This document shows, one piece after another, positions 29,763 to 37,217 of a stretch of DNA of 40,084 bases. The notes under the pieces are model-generated. The model made no database searches and was not told where the DNA came from. It saw only the letters and a list, made by a program, of their open reading frames with translations. The first letter of the stretch is position 1. Each line of letters opens with the position of its first letter. A program made the position numbers and the translations under genes. The DNA is from Arthrobacter cavernae (lineage in GTDB: Bacteria > Actinomycetota > Actinomycetes > Actinomycetales > Micrococcaceae): contig NZ_JAFNLL010000005.1 in the NCBI RefSeq assembly GCF_017368795.1, forward strand, positions 1 to 40,084, written 5' to 3'.

Positions 29763-29993
29763 TCAGTTCTCCCACTCTTCAAAGATGACTTCGTTGATTA
29801 TGGTTTGTTCGATGTATTCGATGCGCCCGTCTGGATGACGGATTTCGCGCCGTTGGGTAGTAGCCTCGCGGTTGCTGGTGCGCTGACCTTTGCGACTAAA
29901 AGCGATGGAGTCGCGTCCGTAAAGCATTCGATACAGCTGAACGCCCAGGTCGTAACTAGAACCTCCGCCTAAGCGATCCATATCGTTGCCCAT
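29763..29993 (-). CDS. Small soluble protein, 76 aa, unknown
   Basis: MGNDMDRLGGGSSYDLGVQL then a basic middle and a C-terminal REIRHPDGRIEYIEQTI segment. Ribosome site GGTGAG five bases before the ATG. First gene of the three-gene operon; its stop is one base from the next ATG. No family recognised. Confidence 0.55.
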   Translation of the reverse strand: MGNDMDRLGGGSSYDLGVQLYRMLYGRDSIAFSRKGQRTSNREATTQRREIRHPDGRIEYIEQTIINEVIFEEWEN

Positions 29994-30022
29994 TTGAACT
30001 CACCTTCTTCCGTGTTGATGCG

Positions 30023-30226
30023 ATGACTCTAACACCCGCCATCGATGCCAAGCGCGTGGAGCTGATTTGCGACTTATGCACAAGCGTAGGTCTAACAGAT
30101 GAAACGTTCGTAAAGCGCGCCGAGGACTTCAAGGTACTCAAGACGCATCCGGACGTGACTGAATCGCTAGCAGTGAAGATCTACACACGTCAAAAAGACA
30201 CGCTTCGGAATCTGCCGCTTGACTAA
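30023..30226 (+). CDS. Small protein, 67 aa, unknown
   Basis: MTLTPAIDAKRVELICDLCT and 47 more residues, helical with balanced charge and a C-x2-C. Divergent from the 76-residue gene across only 29 bases; the stop (TAA 30224-30226) overlaps the integrase stop on the other strand. Position beside an integrase would suit an excision factor (recombination directionality factor), but the sequence alone does not show this. Confidence 0.55.
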   Translation: MTLTPAIDAKRVELICDLCTSVGLTDETFVKRAEDFKVLKTHPDVTESLAVKIYTRQKDTLRNLPLD

Positions 30227-31683
30227 GCTTTCCAGATGATGTCGATCCGATCAGGATTGAATATCCACTGCTTGTATCGGTACCTTCCATCACCCGGCTG
30301 TTTCGGGTAGATGAGTATCTTCTCGATCAACACATCAACGAGCTGCCGCTTCCACATGAGGTCTGACTTCTCCCAGGCTTCTCGCACTGTCTGACCTGCC
30401 GGAATGTTCGCAACGGCACGGTTACTTGTCTTTCGCTCCAACTCTCGTCCTAGGGCATCTAAACGCGCTTGTGCGGTCGTCTTGGCAGTCTTGTACTCGT
30501 TGAAGTCCATGTCACCCGTTGAGTAGAGCTCCAAGATTTCTTGTAGACGCTGCGTTTGAAGCTCATGGTCACGCATCAACTGCTTCAGTTCAGGGGTGGT
30601 CGAATCGCTTCCCGCAAGCATCTCTCCGAGTTCAGGGGTATCAAGCCGGTACATGATGCAGTCGATAACCAGATCTTCTACTGGGTCCTTCTTGCGCTTC
30701 ACTTTGCCGCAGCCGACTTCTTGGCCACGGTGGTCCTTTTTGCGACAGTTGAAGGCAGGGGAGTAGCTGCCGTCTCGCTGCTGGGCGTTGATGATGCTCA
30801 TCCTGTTTCCGCAGACGCCGCAGAAGATGAATCCGGTAAGCAGATGCTTTCGTGCGTAGGTGCGCTTCCCGTGGGTCGCCTGACCTCTCTTAATAGCGAG
30901 CTGCAAGTCATCTCGTGTGTCTTGGCTCAGTAGAGGTTCCCACGCTGCTTCGTATTCCTGGCCATTGTGTGAGCGCATGCCATAGTGGCGCGGAAGCTGC
31001 GCCACGTTGCTGACGTTGATAGCGGTCCACATCTTTCCCTTAGCTGTGGGGATGTTTCGCGCGTTCAAGTCCATGGCAATGCTGTTCCATGAATCGCCCG
31101 ATATGAAGCGCTTTACAATTTCGCGGACAGTAGGGGCTTCGTCTGGATGCTGGTCCATGCCGTTCTGGAGCCAGCCATAGGCGCGGTTGCCGCCAGAGGG
31201 CTTGCCAGACCTTGCAGCTTGAGACTTTGCAGCGAGCACGCGGGCCTTAGTTTGCTCGACTTCAAGCATGGCAAAGGTAATAGCCTGGCGGGCGAAGGCT
31301 CGGCCCATCGGAGTATTGAGATCGAATCGGCCGGCGAGGACTGTCTCGGTCTTGATTCCTGTCGCTTCGACTATGTCTATATAGTCCTCAAGCTCCCGTG
31401 GGCGGCGATACAAACGGTCGAGGTTCCACGCGAGGACGGCCTCGATCTCACGGTCCTTTGCGAGTTGGGTGAGTGCCTTGTAGTCGGGGCGAGGCTTGCC
31501 AGAGAAAGCGCTCACGCTGTTATCGATCTTGACCGCGACGACCGTATAGCCAAGACGATCGGCAAGATCACGACAGAGCTCTTCCTGGCGTTGCACACCA
31601 AGCTCTTCGCCTCGCTTGTCGTCTGAGATTCGACAGTAGATGGCGCAACGTGTGGGTGATGACAGTGGAGTAGTTTCGTGCAT
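30223..31683 (-). CDS. int: Large serine integrase
   Basis: A product of 486 residues from ATG 31683; the longer frame is rejected because the promoter -10 lies within it (31708-31703). The N-terminal resolvase domain has YCRISDD with nucleophile Ser20, then SAFSGKPRPDYKALTQLAKD, the LAWNLDRLYRRPRELEDYID helix and the long helix E. A recombinase domain follows (KPSGGNRAYGWLQNG), a zinc ribbon (FCGVCGNRM ... FNCRKKD ... GCGKVK) and a coiled coil (QTQRLQEILELYSTGDMDFN). These enzymes join attP and attB without accessory factors; excision needs a directionality factor. The gene lies at the prophage edge inside comM. Confidence 0.95.
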   Translation of the reverse strand: MHETTPLSSPTRCAIYCRISDDKRGEELGVQRQEELCRDLADRLGYTVVAVKIDNSVSAFSGKPRPDYKALTQLAKDREIEAVLAWNLDRLYRRPRELEDYIDIVEATGIKTETVLAGRFDLNTPMGRAFARQAITFAMLEVEQTKARVLAAKSQAARSGKPSGGNRAYGWLQNGMDQHPDEAPTVREIVKRFISGDSWNSIAMDLNARNIPTAKGKMWTAINVSNVAQLPRHYGMRSHNGQEYEAAWEPLLSQDTRDDLQLAIKRGQATHGKRTYARKHLLTGFIFCGVCGNRMSIINAQQRDGSYSPAFNCRKKDHRGQEVGCGKVKRKKDPVEDLVIDCIMYRLDTPELGEMLAGSDSTTPELKQLMRDHELQTQRLQEILELYSTGDMDFNEYKTAKTTAQARLDALGRELERKTSNRAVANIPAGQTVREAWEKSDLMWKRQLVDVLIEKILIYPKQPGDGRYRYKQWIFNPDRIDIIWKA

Positions 31684-31702
31684 ATATTCAGTTCCGCGCA
31701 TG

Positions 31703-31731
31703 ATTATGAGGCCTCCGGGGTATGCCGTCAA
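31703..31731 (-). promoter_or_regulatory. Integrase promoter at the attachment junction
   Basis: On the minus strand: TTGACG (31731-31726), a 17-base spacer, CATAAT (31708-31703); start expected near 31696, giving a short leader before ATG 31683. The -35 lies within a few bases of the host homology. Confidence 0.7.
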
Positions 31732-31742
31732 TACTTTTGACG
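31720..31742. other. Attachment-site junction (prophage/host boundary)
   Basis: To the left, integrase and its promoter; from about 31736 on, the plus strand encodes DEAPEYERRVLDALRQPLES, the ComM sequence just after its Walker B L-F-L-D-E. ComM proteins usually read G-V-L-F-L-D-E, but here the codons before D-E give V-N-T-F. The crossover core must therefore lie at or just before TTTTGACGAGG (31735-31745). The exact core needs the other prophage end. Confidence 0.65.
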
Positions 31743-32350
31743 AGGCGCCGGAATACGAGCGCCGCGTTCTGGATGCCCTGCGCCAGCCCCTTGAGAGCGG
31801 CGAACTCGTCATCCACCGCTCCGCCGGAACGGCTGCCTACCCCGCCCGCTTCCAGCTGGTCCTGGCCGCCAACCCCTGTCCGTGCGGCAAGGCTTCCGGC
31901 AAGGGTCTGGACTGCACCTGCACGCCCACCATGCGCCGGCGTTACTACGGGCGCATGTCCGGGCCCCTCCTGGACCGGGTGGACATCCAGCTTCGCGTTG
32001 AACGCGTTTCGCTGGCTGATTTTGGGCAGTCAGGTACCGAGGAGGACACCGTCACCGTCGCACGAAGGGTGCAGGAGGCGCGGCAGCGCCAGCGGGAGCG
32101 GCTCGGGTACCTGGGGCTGGAGACCAACTCCCAGGTACCCGGCAGGCTGCTCAGGGGCGAGCTGCGCCTGCCACCGGCCACTACCCGGATCCTGGATACC
32201 TCCCTGGAGCGTGGCATCCTCACGGCCCGCGGATACGACCGCGTGCTGCGGCTGGCCTGGACCCTGGCCGACCTCGGCCACCGGGAGCGGCCGCACAGCG
32301 ACGACATCGGACAGGCGCTCGGCCTTCGGCAGGCGGCGGCAGCGGCATGA
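31736..32350 (+). pseudogene. comM: 3' part of comM (YifB, Mg-chelatase-like AAA+ ATPase), interrupted by the prophage
   Basis: Encodes the last 204 residues or so of ComM: DEAPEYERRVLDALRQPLES, LAANPCPCGKASGKGLDCTC with the zinc-type cysteines, and SGPLLDRVDIQLRVERVSLA, to the C-terminal helical domain. ComM is a hexameric helicase that promotes branch migration of incoming DNA in natural transformation; full length is about 500 residues. The N-terminal 300, including Walker A, should be on the far side of the prophage. The break falls in Walker B, so the lysogen has no functional ComM. The stop overlaps the dprA region (ATGA at 32347). Confidence 0.9.
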
Positions 32351-32361
32351 AAGGAAGCATC

Positions 32362-33558
32362 ATGAACCCCCAGACCACAAAGGACACCGAACGCGTCGCC
32401 CGGGCAGCGCTGTCGCGGCTCATGGAACCACAGGATGCGGCGGGCCTTGCACTCGTCCAGACGGCAGGAGCCATCGACGGCCTGCGCATCGCCACGGGCC
32501 AGTTGAAGGCGGGGCCGGAGCTGGAACAGGAAATCACCTCCTTGCTCGCCGGGAACGGCACCGCGTCATGGCCCGGGATCGCCGCGTCCCTGAAGCGTTG
32601 GGCGCCCCGGGTGGCCGACCTTGCTCCCGAGCGGGATCTGACCACCATGAAGCGGCTCGGCGGCAGGATGATCGTTCCCGGCGACGATCTCTGGCCCGCC
32701 CAGTTGGCCGATCTTGGCATCCAGGAGCCCCTGTGCCTCTGGTGGCGCGGCAGCGAAGTGGAGATACCGCTGGCCAGGCGCACCATCGCGTTGGTCGGTT
32801 CCCGGGACAGCACCAGCTACGGGGCCTCGGTCACCGGGGACTTCGCCTATGGGCTGGGCCAGCGCGGGTACACTGTGGTTTCCGGCGGGGCCTACGGCAT
32901 TGATGCCCACGCGCACCGCGGAGCCTTGAGCGGCGGCACTGGCCCGATGCCCACCATTGCCGTCATGGCCGGCGGCGTGGACCGATTCTATCCCTCGGGC
33001 AACGAGGACCTGCTGCGTGCGGTGGCCAACCAAGGCGCGGTGCTCGCCGAGGTGCCTCCGGGCTCGGCGCCCACGAGGTACAGGTTTCTGCAGCGCAACA
33101 GGCTCATTGCCGCGCTGGCGGCCGTAACCGTGGTGGTCGAGGCGCGCTGGCGCTCGGGTGCCTTGAATACGGCCCACCACGCGGAAACGATCGGCCGGGC
33201 CGTTGGCGCCGTTCCAGGCTCGATCCACAGCGCCAATTCCGCCGGCTGCCACCGGCTGCTCCGGGATGGCGGGGCCGTGTGCGTCACCGACGTGGGTGAG
33301 ATCGCGGAACTCGCAGGACCCAGTGGCGAGGCTTTGCCACTGGACCAGGAAGAGCCTGCCGCAGCGCACGATGGCCTCACCCTTGAAGACCTGATCCTGC
33401 TCGACGCCCTTCCCCTGCGCTCCACAAGCTCCGTGGACAAACTGGCCGTCGTGGCCGGGCTCAGCCCCGAATCGGTCCGGGCGGGGCTCGGACGGCTGGG
33501 CCTACTCGGGCTGGCGGCGTCAGAGCGAGGCGCCTGGAAGAGGTCCAAGAACGGCTGA
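32362..33558 (+). CDS. dprA: DNA-processing protein DprA
   Basis: A product of 398 residues; ATG 32362 is preferred over 32347 because AAAGGAAG lies six bases upstream. The Rossmann-like core is clear: RTIALVGSRDSTSYGASVTG, YTVVSGGAYGIDAHAHRGAL, APTRYRFLQRNRLIAALAAV and VVVEARWRSGALNTAHHAET, then AVPGS. A C-terminal winged helix follows (LPLRSTSSVDKLAVVAGLSP). DprA loads RecA on incoming single-stranded DNA in transformation. It shares a transcript direction with comM, 12 bases apart, so the prophage may also change its expression. Confidence 0.95.
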   Translation: MNPQTTKDTERVARAALSRLMEPQDAAGLALVQTAGAIDGLRIATGQLKAGPELEQEITSLLAGNGTASWPGIAASLKRWAPRVADLAPERDLTTMKRLGGRMIVPGDDLWPAQLADLGIQEPLCLWWRGSEVEIPLARRTIALVGSRDSTSYGASVTGDFAYGLGQRGYTVVSGGAYGIDAHAHRGALSGGTGPMPTIAVMAGGVDRFYPSGNEDLLRAVANQGAVLAEVPPGSAPTRYRFLQRNRLIAALAAVTVVVEARWRSGALNTAHHAETIGRAVGAVPGSIHSANSAGCHRLLRDGGAVCVTDVGEIAELAGPSGEALPLDQEEPAAAHDGLTLEDLILLDALPLRSTSSVDKLAVVAGLSPESVRAGLGRLGLLGLAASERGAWKRSKNG

Positions 33559-33576
33559 TTTTCGGGCGGATGTGGG

Positions 33577-33617
33577 CCGGAAATAGGCGCTGCATAATCG
33601 CACTGGCATATTTCCGG
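33577..33617 (+). promoter_or_regulatory. Perfect 9-bp dyad around a -10-like CATAAT
   Basis: CCGGAAATA (33577-33585) and TATTTCCGG (33609-33617), 23 bases apart, flank CATAAT (33593-33598) in the gap between dprA and DUF3145 gene. A repressor binding here would cover the promoter. The -35 is weak. Confidence 0.45.
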
Positions 33618-33642
33618 ATCGTACGGCAAAATGAAAGCACGA

Positions 33643-33679
33643 CCGCGGAACTTTCAAGTCCTACTTGAAGCTTCCGCGG
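33643..33679 (+). promoter_or_regulatory. Long leader hairpin before the DUF3145 gene
   Basis: 33643-33658 pairs with 33664-33679 (15 of 16 positions, including one G-U), loop TCCTA; outer arms CCGCGGAA/TTCCGCGG. No T run follows. It may be the terminator of dprA or a leader element of the next gene, whose start is 116 bases downstream. Confidence 0.55.
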
Positions 33680-33794
33680 CACCAACTTAATAGTCCGGCA
33701 GGGACCACCGGGAATCCGTGGCACCCACGGGGCAGCAAGCACCATCCAAGCAGAGGTCGTTGGGGAAGACGTACCTACAGCTATGGAGGATGGA

Positions 33795-34298
33795 ATGTCT
33801 GTTGCAATGACCCGTGGTATTTTGTTTGTTCACTCGGCCCCTGCCGCCTTGTGCCCTCACGTTGAGTGGGCCATCGGATCGGTCGTGGACAAGCGGACCG
33901 ATCTGGAGTGGACCGCTCAACCGGCCGCACCCGGAATGTTCCGCGCCGAGTTGTCGTGGACCGGAAAGCCCGGTACCGGGGCGCAGCTGGCTTCGTCGCT
34001 ACGCGGCTGGGCCCACCTGCGCTATGAAGTCACGGAAGAACCCAGCCAGGGCACTGACGGGGCCCGCTGGTCGCACACCCCGGAGCTTGGCATCTTCCAC
34101 GCCGTCACCGATGTCCATGGCAACATCATGGTCACTGAGGACCGCATCCGGTATGCCTATGAATCCGGCGCTGGCGACCCCTCGGCGGTCTACCACGAGC
34201 TCTCGCTGGCATTGGGTGAGGCCTGGGACGAGGAACTGGAACCGTTCCGCCACGCCGCAGAAGGCGCCCCCGTGCGCTGGCTCCACCAGGTCGGCTAG
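33795..34298 (+). CDS. DUF3145 family protein
   Basis: A product of 167 residues; ATG 33795 has GGAGG six bases upstream, better than ATG 33783. The sequence TRGILFVHSAPAALCPHVEW at the N-terminus and YHELSLALGEAWDEELEPFR near the C-terminus are typical of this actinobacterial family of unknown function, which is regularly found next to the fabD-fabH-acpP-fabF operon. It is convergent with fabF and separated from it by a strong stem. A link with lipid metabolism is suggested only by the conserved neighbourhood. Confidence 0.88.
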   Translation: MSVAMTRGILFVHSAPAALCPHVEWAIGSVVDKRTDLEWTAQPAAPGMFRAELSWTGKPGTGAQLASSLRGWAHLRYEVTEEPSQGTDGARWSHTPELGIFHAVTDVHGNIMVTEDRIRYAYESGAGDPSAVYHELSLALGEAWDEELEPFRHAAEGAPVRWLHQVG

Positions 34299-34331
34299 CA
34301 AGAGCAAGCGGCACGCTACCCCATAGCAGAG

Positions 34332-34363
34332 AGGAGGGCCCCACCAAGCGGTGGGGCCCTCCT
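34332..34363. terminator. Bidirectional terminator between DUF3145 gene and fabF
   Basis: A 14-bp perfect stem (34332-34345 with 34350-34363, arm AGGAGGGCCCCACC) with loop AAGC, in the 85-base gap between convergent genes. It lacks a T run, as many terminators in high-GC actinobacteria do. Confidence 0.8.
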
Positions 34364-34383
34364 ACTCGATCTTATGGTTACGG

Positions 34384-35619
34384 CTAGACGTTGCGGACCG
34401 CGATGACGGCGTTGTGGCCGCCGAAACCGAACGAGTTGCTCAGGGCTACGATGTCACCCGCAGGCAGATCACGCGCGGTGGTGACGACGTCGAGCGGGAT
34501 CTCCGGATCCTGGTTCTCAAGGTTGATGGTCAAGGGAGCCTTGCGCTCGTATACTGCGAGGACCGTGAGCACGGCCTCCACGGCGCCGGAGGCGCCCAGC
34601 AGGTGCCCCATCTGGGACTTCGTGGCAGAGACTGCCACGTTGTCCACGTGCGCGCCAAGAGCGGCACGGAGCGCCGTGTACTCGGGCTTGTCGCCAACCG
34701 GGGTGGACGTTGCATGCGCGTTGACGTGCACCACGTCCTCGGCCTGGATGCGGCCATCGAACATGGCAGCCTTGAGCGCGCGGGTTGCGCCCAGACCCTG
34801 GGGGTCCGGAGCCGTGATGTGGTAGGCGTCGGCCGTGACGGACGTGCCTGCCAGTTCGGCGTAGATCCGTGCACCGCGGGCCAGGGCATGCTCCTCTGCC
34901 TCGAGAACCAAAGCACCGGCCCCTTCGCCCATCACAAAGCCATCGCGGTCGATGTCATACGGGCGCGAGGCGTGCTCGGGGTCGTCGTTGCGGCGCGAGA
35001 GCGCCTGCATGGACGAGAAGGCGGCAAGCGGCATGGGGTGGATGGCCGCTTCGGCGCCACCGCACATCACGACGTCGGCCCTGCCGGAACGGATGAGGTC
35101 CAGGCCCAGGTGCAGGGCCTCGGTGCCTGAAGCACAGGCGGACACCGGCGTGTGCGCACCGGCCCGGGCGCCAAGGTCAAGGCTGACGGCTGCGGCCACG
35201 CCGTTGGGCATGAGCATGGGAACCGTCATGGGCAGGACCCGGCGGGGGCCCTTTTCCTTGAGTGTGTCCCAGGCATCCAGAAGCGTCCAGACGCCGCCGA
35301 TGCCGGTGGCAAAGGCAACCGCGAGGCGGTCGTGGTCGATCTCGGTGATGCCGGAATCGGCCCAGGCCTCGCGTGCTGCGATGACGCCGAACTGCGTGGA
35401 CGGGTCCATGCGCTTGGCCTCGACACGGCTCAGGACATCCAGCGCCGGCGTGGAGCACCGGGCAGCAAAGTGGACGGGGAGCTCGTACTTGGCCACCCAC
35501 TCATCTTCGAGCGTGTGGGCACCGGAGACCCCTATCAGCGCGTTCTTCCACATTGTGGGGACGTCGCCGCCGATGGGAGTGGTGGCCCCCAGACCGGTTA
35601 TGACTACTTTGCGTGCCAT
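34384..35619 (-). CDS. fabF: Beta-ketoacyl-ACP synthase II (FabF)
   Basis: 411 residues, usual length. The thiolase fold has its catalytic triad: Cys in TPVSACASGTEALHLGLDLI, His in VHVNAHATSTPVGDKPEYTA, and His in SATKSQMGHLLGASGAVEA, plus SNSFGFGGHN near the end. It condenses malonyl-ACP with growing acyl-ACP in the FAS II elongation cycle. Last gene of the fabD-fabH-acpP-fabF operon, 136 bases after acpP with a stem in the gap. Actinobacteria with FAS II use this gene order. Confidence 0.96.
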   Translation of the reverse strand: MARKVVITGLGATTPIGGDVPTMWKNALIGVSGAHTLEDEWVAKYELPVHFAARCSTPALDVLSRVEAKRMDPSTQFGVIAAREAWADSGITEIDHDRLAVAFATGIGGVWTLLDAWDTLKEKGPRRVLPMTVPMLMPNGVAAAVSLDLGARAGAHTPVSACASGTEALHLGLDLIRSGRADVVMCGGAEAAIHPMPLAAFSSMQALSRRNDDPEHASRPYDIDRDGFVMGEGAGALVLEAEEHALARGARIYAELAGTSVTADAYHITAPDPQGLGATRALKAAMFDGRIQAEDVVHVNAHATSTPVGDKPEYTALRAALGAHVDNVAVSATKSQMGHLLGASGAVEAVLTVLAVYERKAPLTINLENQDPEIPLDVVTTARDLPAGDIVALSNSFGFGGHNAVIAVRNV

Positions 35620-35700
35620 GCGATCACTCTCTGTCGGATCAGCCGGCCCGGCTGCGGTTCTTCGCAGGGGCGGCAGGAAAATCTTTGGGCGGTATTGCGA

Positions 35701-35743
35701 CTGTGCCGGGCCCAGGATGGTTCACCACCCGGGTCCGGCACAG
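35701..35743 (-). promoter_or_regulatory. Stem in the acpP-fabF gap
   Basis: CTGTGCCGG (35701-35709) pairs perfectly with CCGGCACAG (35735-35743), directly after the acpP stop. No T run follows. It could be a partial terminator or a 3'-end stabiliser, letting acpP mRNA exceed fabF mRNA. Confidence 0.55.
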
Positions 35744-35755
35744 CTGGGACCAGGA

Positions 35756-36001
35756 CTAGGCCTGGGCGTTTGCGATGAAGATGACGGCGTCGCCGACGGT
35801 CTTCAGGTTCTTGACCTCTTCGTCCGGGATGCGAACGCCGAACTTCTCTTCAGCGTTGACGACGATGGTCATCATGGAGATGGAGTCGATATCCAGGTCC
35901 TCGGTGAAGGACTTGTCCAGCTCCACAGATTCGGTGGCCAGGCCGGTCTCTTCGTTCACGATTTCAGCCAGGCCGGCCAGGATTTCTTCGTTGCTAGCCA
36001 T
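35756..36001 (-). CDS. acpP: Acyl carrier protein
   Basis: 81 residues from ATG 36001 with AAAGGAG nine bases upstream; the longer frame to 36049 has no ribosome site. The four-helix fold is present with the phosphopantetheine Ser in EDLDIDSISMMTIVVNAEEK (D-S-I-S where D-S-L-S is more common). Strongly acidic. It carries the growing acyl chain between FabD, FabH and FabF, all encoded next to it. Confidence 0.96.
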   Translation of the reverse strand: MASNEEILAGLAEIVNEETGLATESVELDKSFTEDLDIDSISMMTIVVNAEEKFGVRIPDEEVKNLKTVGDAVIFIANAQA

Positions 36002-36155
36002 TGTTGGCTCCTTTTCTTGTTGTGCCGGCTGCTGCCGGAAACGGTTCAAACCACGGATGCGGCTTGTGTCTCAAAGTCATATTCAGTTGGCTGGCGCCGC
36101 GGGGCCGGACCAGTGTTGCGGCAAGCCGTTGCGGCGTGCCTCGGCGGCTGGACCG

Positions 36156-37217
36156 CTACGGAAGCACCACGACCTGCGCGCCGAAGACCAGGCCGGCACC
36201 GAAGCCGATCTGCAGGGCCAGGCCCCCGCTCAGCTCCGGGTTCTCCTGGAGCAGGCGGTGCGTGGCCAAGGGGATGGACGCTGCCGACGTGTTACCGGAC
36301 TCGGCAATATCGCGTGCCACCAGCACCGTTTCCGGGAGCTTCAGCTTCTTGACCATTTCGTCGATAATCCGCATGTTGGCCTGGTGCGGGACAAAGGCGG
36401 CCAGATCCGAGGCCTCGATGCCGGCGGCATCCAGGGCCTGCTGGGCAACCTTCGCCATCTCCCACACAGCCCAGCGGAAGACCGTCTGGCCATCCTGGCG
36501 CAACGTCGGCCAGACATCCTGGGCGGCTTCAAGGATCGCCTGGTCGTCCGATTCATCGGAGTGGCGGGCGGACTCGCCAAGTGCACGGACGTCGTCGAGT
36601 GAGTGTGTCATGCCGATGGCGTCCCACTTGCTGCCATCGGAACCCCACACGGAGGGTGCGATGCCGGGGGTATCGGACGGGCCGATCACCACGGCGCCGG
36701 CACCGTCGCCGAGGAGGAAGGAAATGGTGCGCTCGTGGTTGTCGATGACATCCGAGAGCTTCTCGGCGCCGACCACCAGGACGTACTCGGCCGCGCCGGA
36801 GCGCACCAGGGCGTCGCCCTGGGCCACGCCGTAGCAGTACCCCGCGCAGGCGGCGGAGATGTCAAAGGCCGGTGCCGGCGTCGCGCCCAAACGGTCGGTG
36901 AGTGCGGCGGCAGCGGACGGTGTGGCATACGGGTGGGTCACCGTGGAGACGATGACGGCACCCAATTGGGAGGCTTCGATGCCGGCGTGCTTGAGTGCCT
37001 CTCGGGCTGCGCCTTCGGCCATGTCGATCACGCTGACGTTGGCGGCGGCGCGGTGGCGCGTCACGATGCCGGTGCGCTGGCGGATCCATTCATCGGAGGA
37101 ATCGATCCACTGGCAGACGTCGTCGTTGGTGACGATCACATCCGGGCGGTACGCCCCGATGCCGACGATGCGCGAATGTGCGTTGATCGGTGCCTGCTTG
37201 AGTACGGGAGTGCTCAT
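36156..37217 (-). CDS. fabH: Beta-ketoacyl-ACP synthase III (FabH)
   Basis: 353 residues. Catalytic triad: Cys in AFDISAACAGYCYGVAQGDA, His in LAAFVPHQANMRIIDEMVKK, and Asn in ARDIAESGNTSAASIPLATH. It starts fatty acid synthesis by condensing an acyl-CoA primer with malonyl-ACP; in actinobacteria it selects branched primers. The N-terminus is about 20 residues longer than in E. coli. The ATG overlaps the fabD stop (ATGA), so the two are translationally coupled. Confidence 0.96.
   Translation of the reverse strand: MSTPVLKQAPINAHSRIVGIGAYRPDVIVTNDDVCQWIDSSDEWIRQRTGIVTRHRAAANVSVIDMAEGAAREALKHAGIEASQLGAVIVSTVTHPYATPSAAAALTDRLGATPAPAFDISAACAGYCYGVAQGDALVRSGAAEYVLVVGAEKLSDVIDNHERTISFLLGDGAGAVVIGPSDTPGIAPSVWGSDGSKWDAIGMTHSLDDVRALGESARHSDESDDQAILEAAQDVWPTLRQDGQTVFRWAVWEMAKVAQQALDAAGIEASDLAAFVPHQANMRIIDEMVKKLKLPETVLVARDIAESGNTSAASIPLATHRLLQENPELSGGLALQIGFGAGLVFGAQVVVLP

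Noticed and set aside
31640..31735. Continuous ORF fusing antisense integrase sequence to comM
   Set aside because: The open frame left of 31735 is antisense to the integrase start and has no promoter or ribosome site; comM homology starts only at about 31736.
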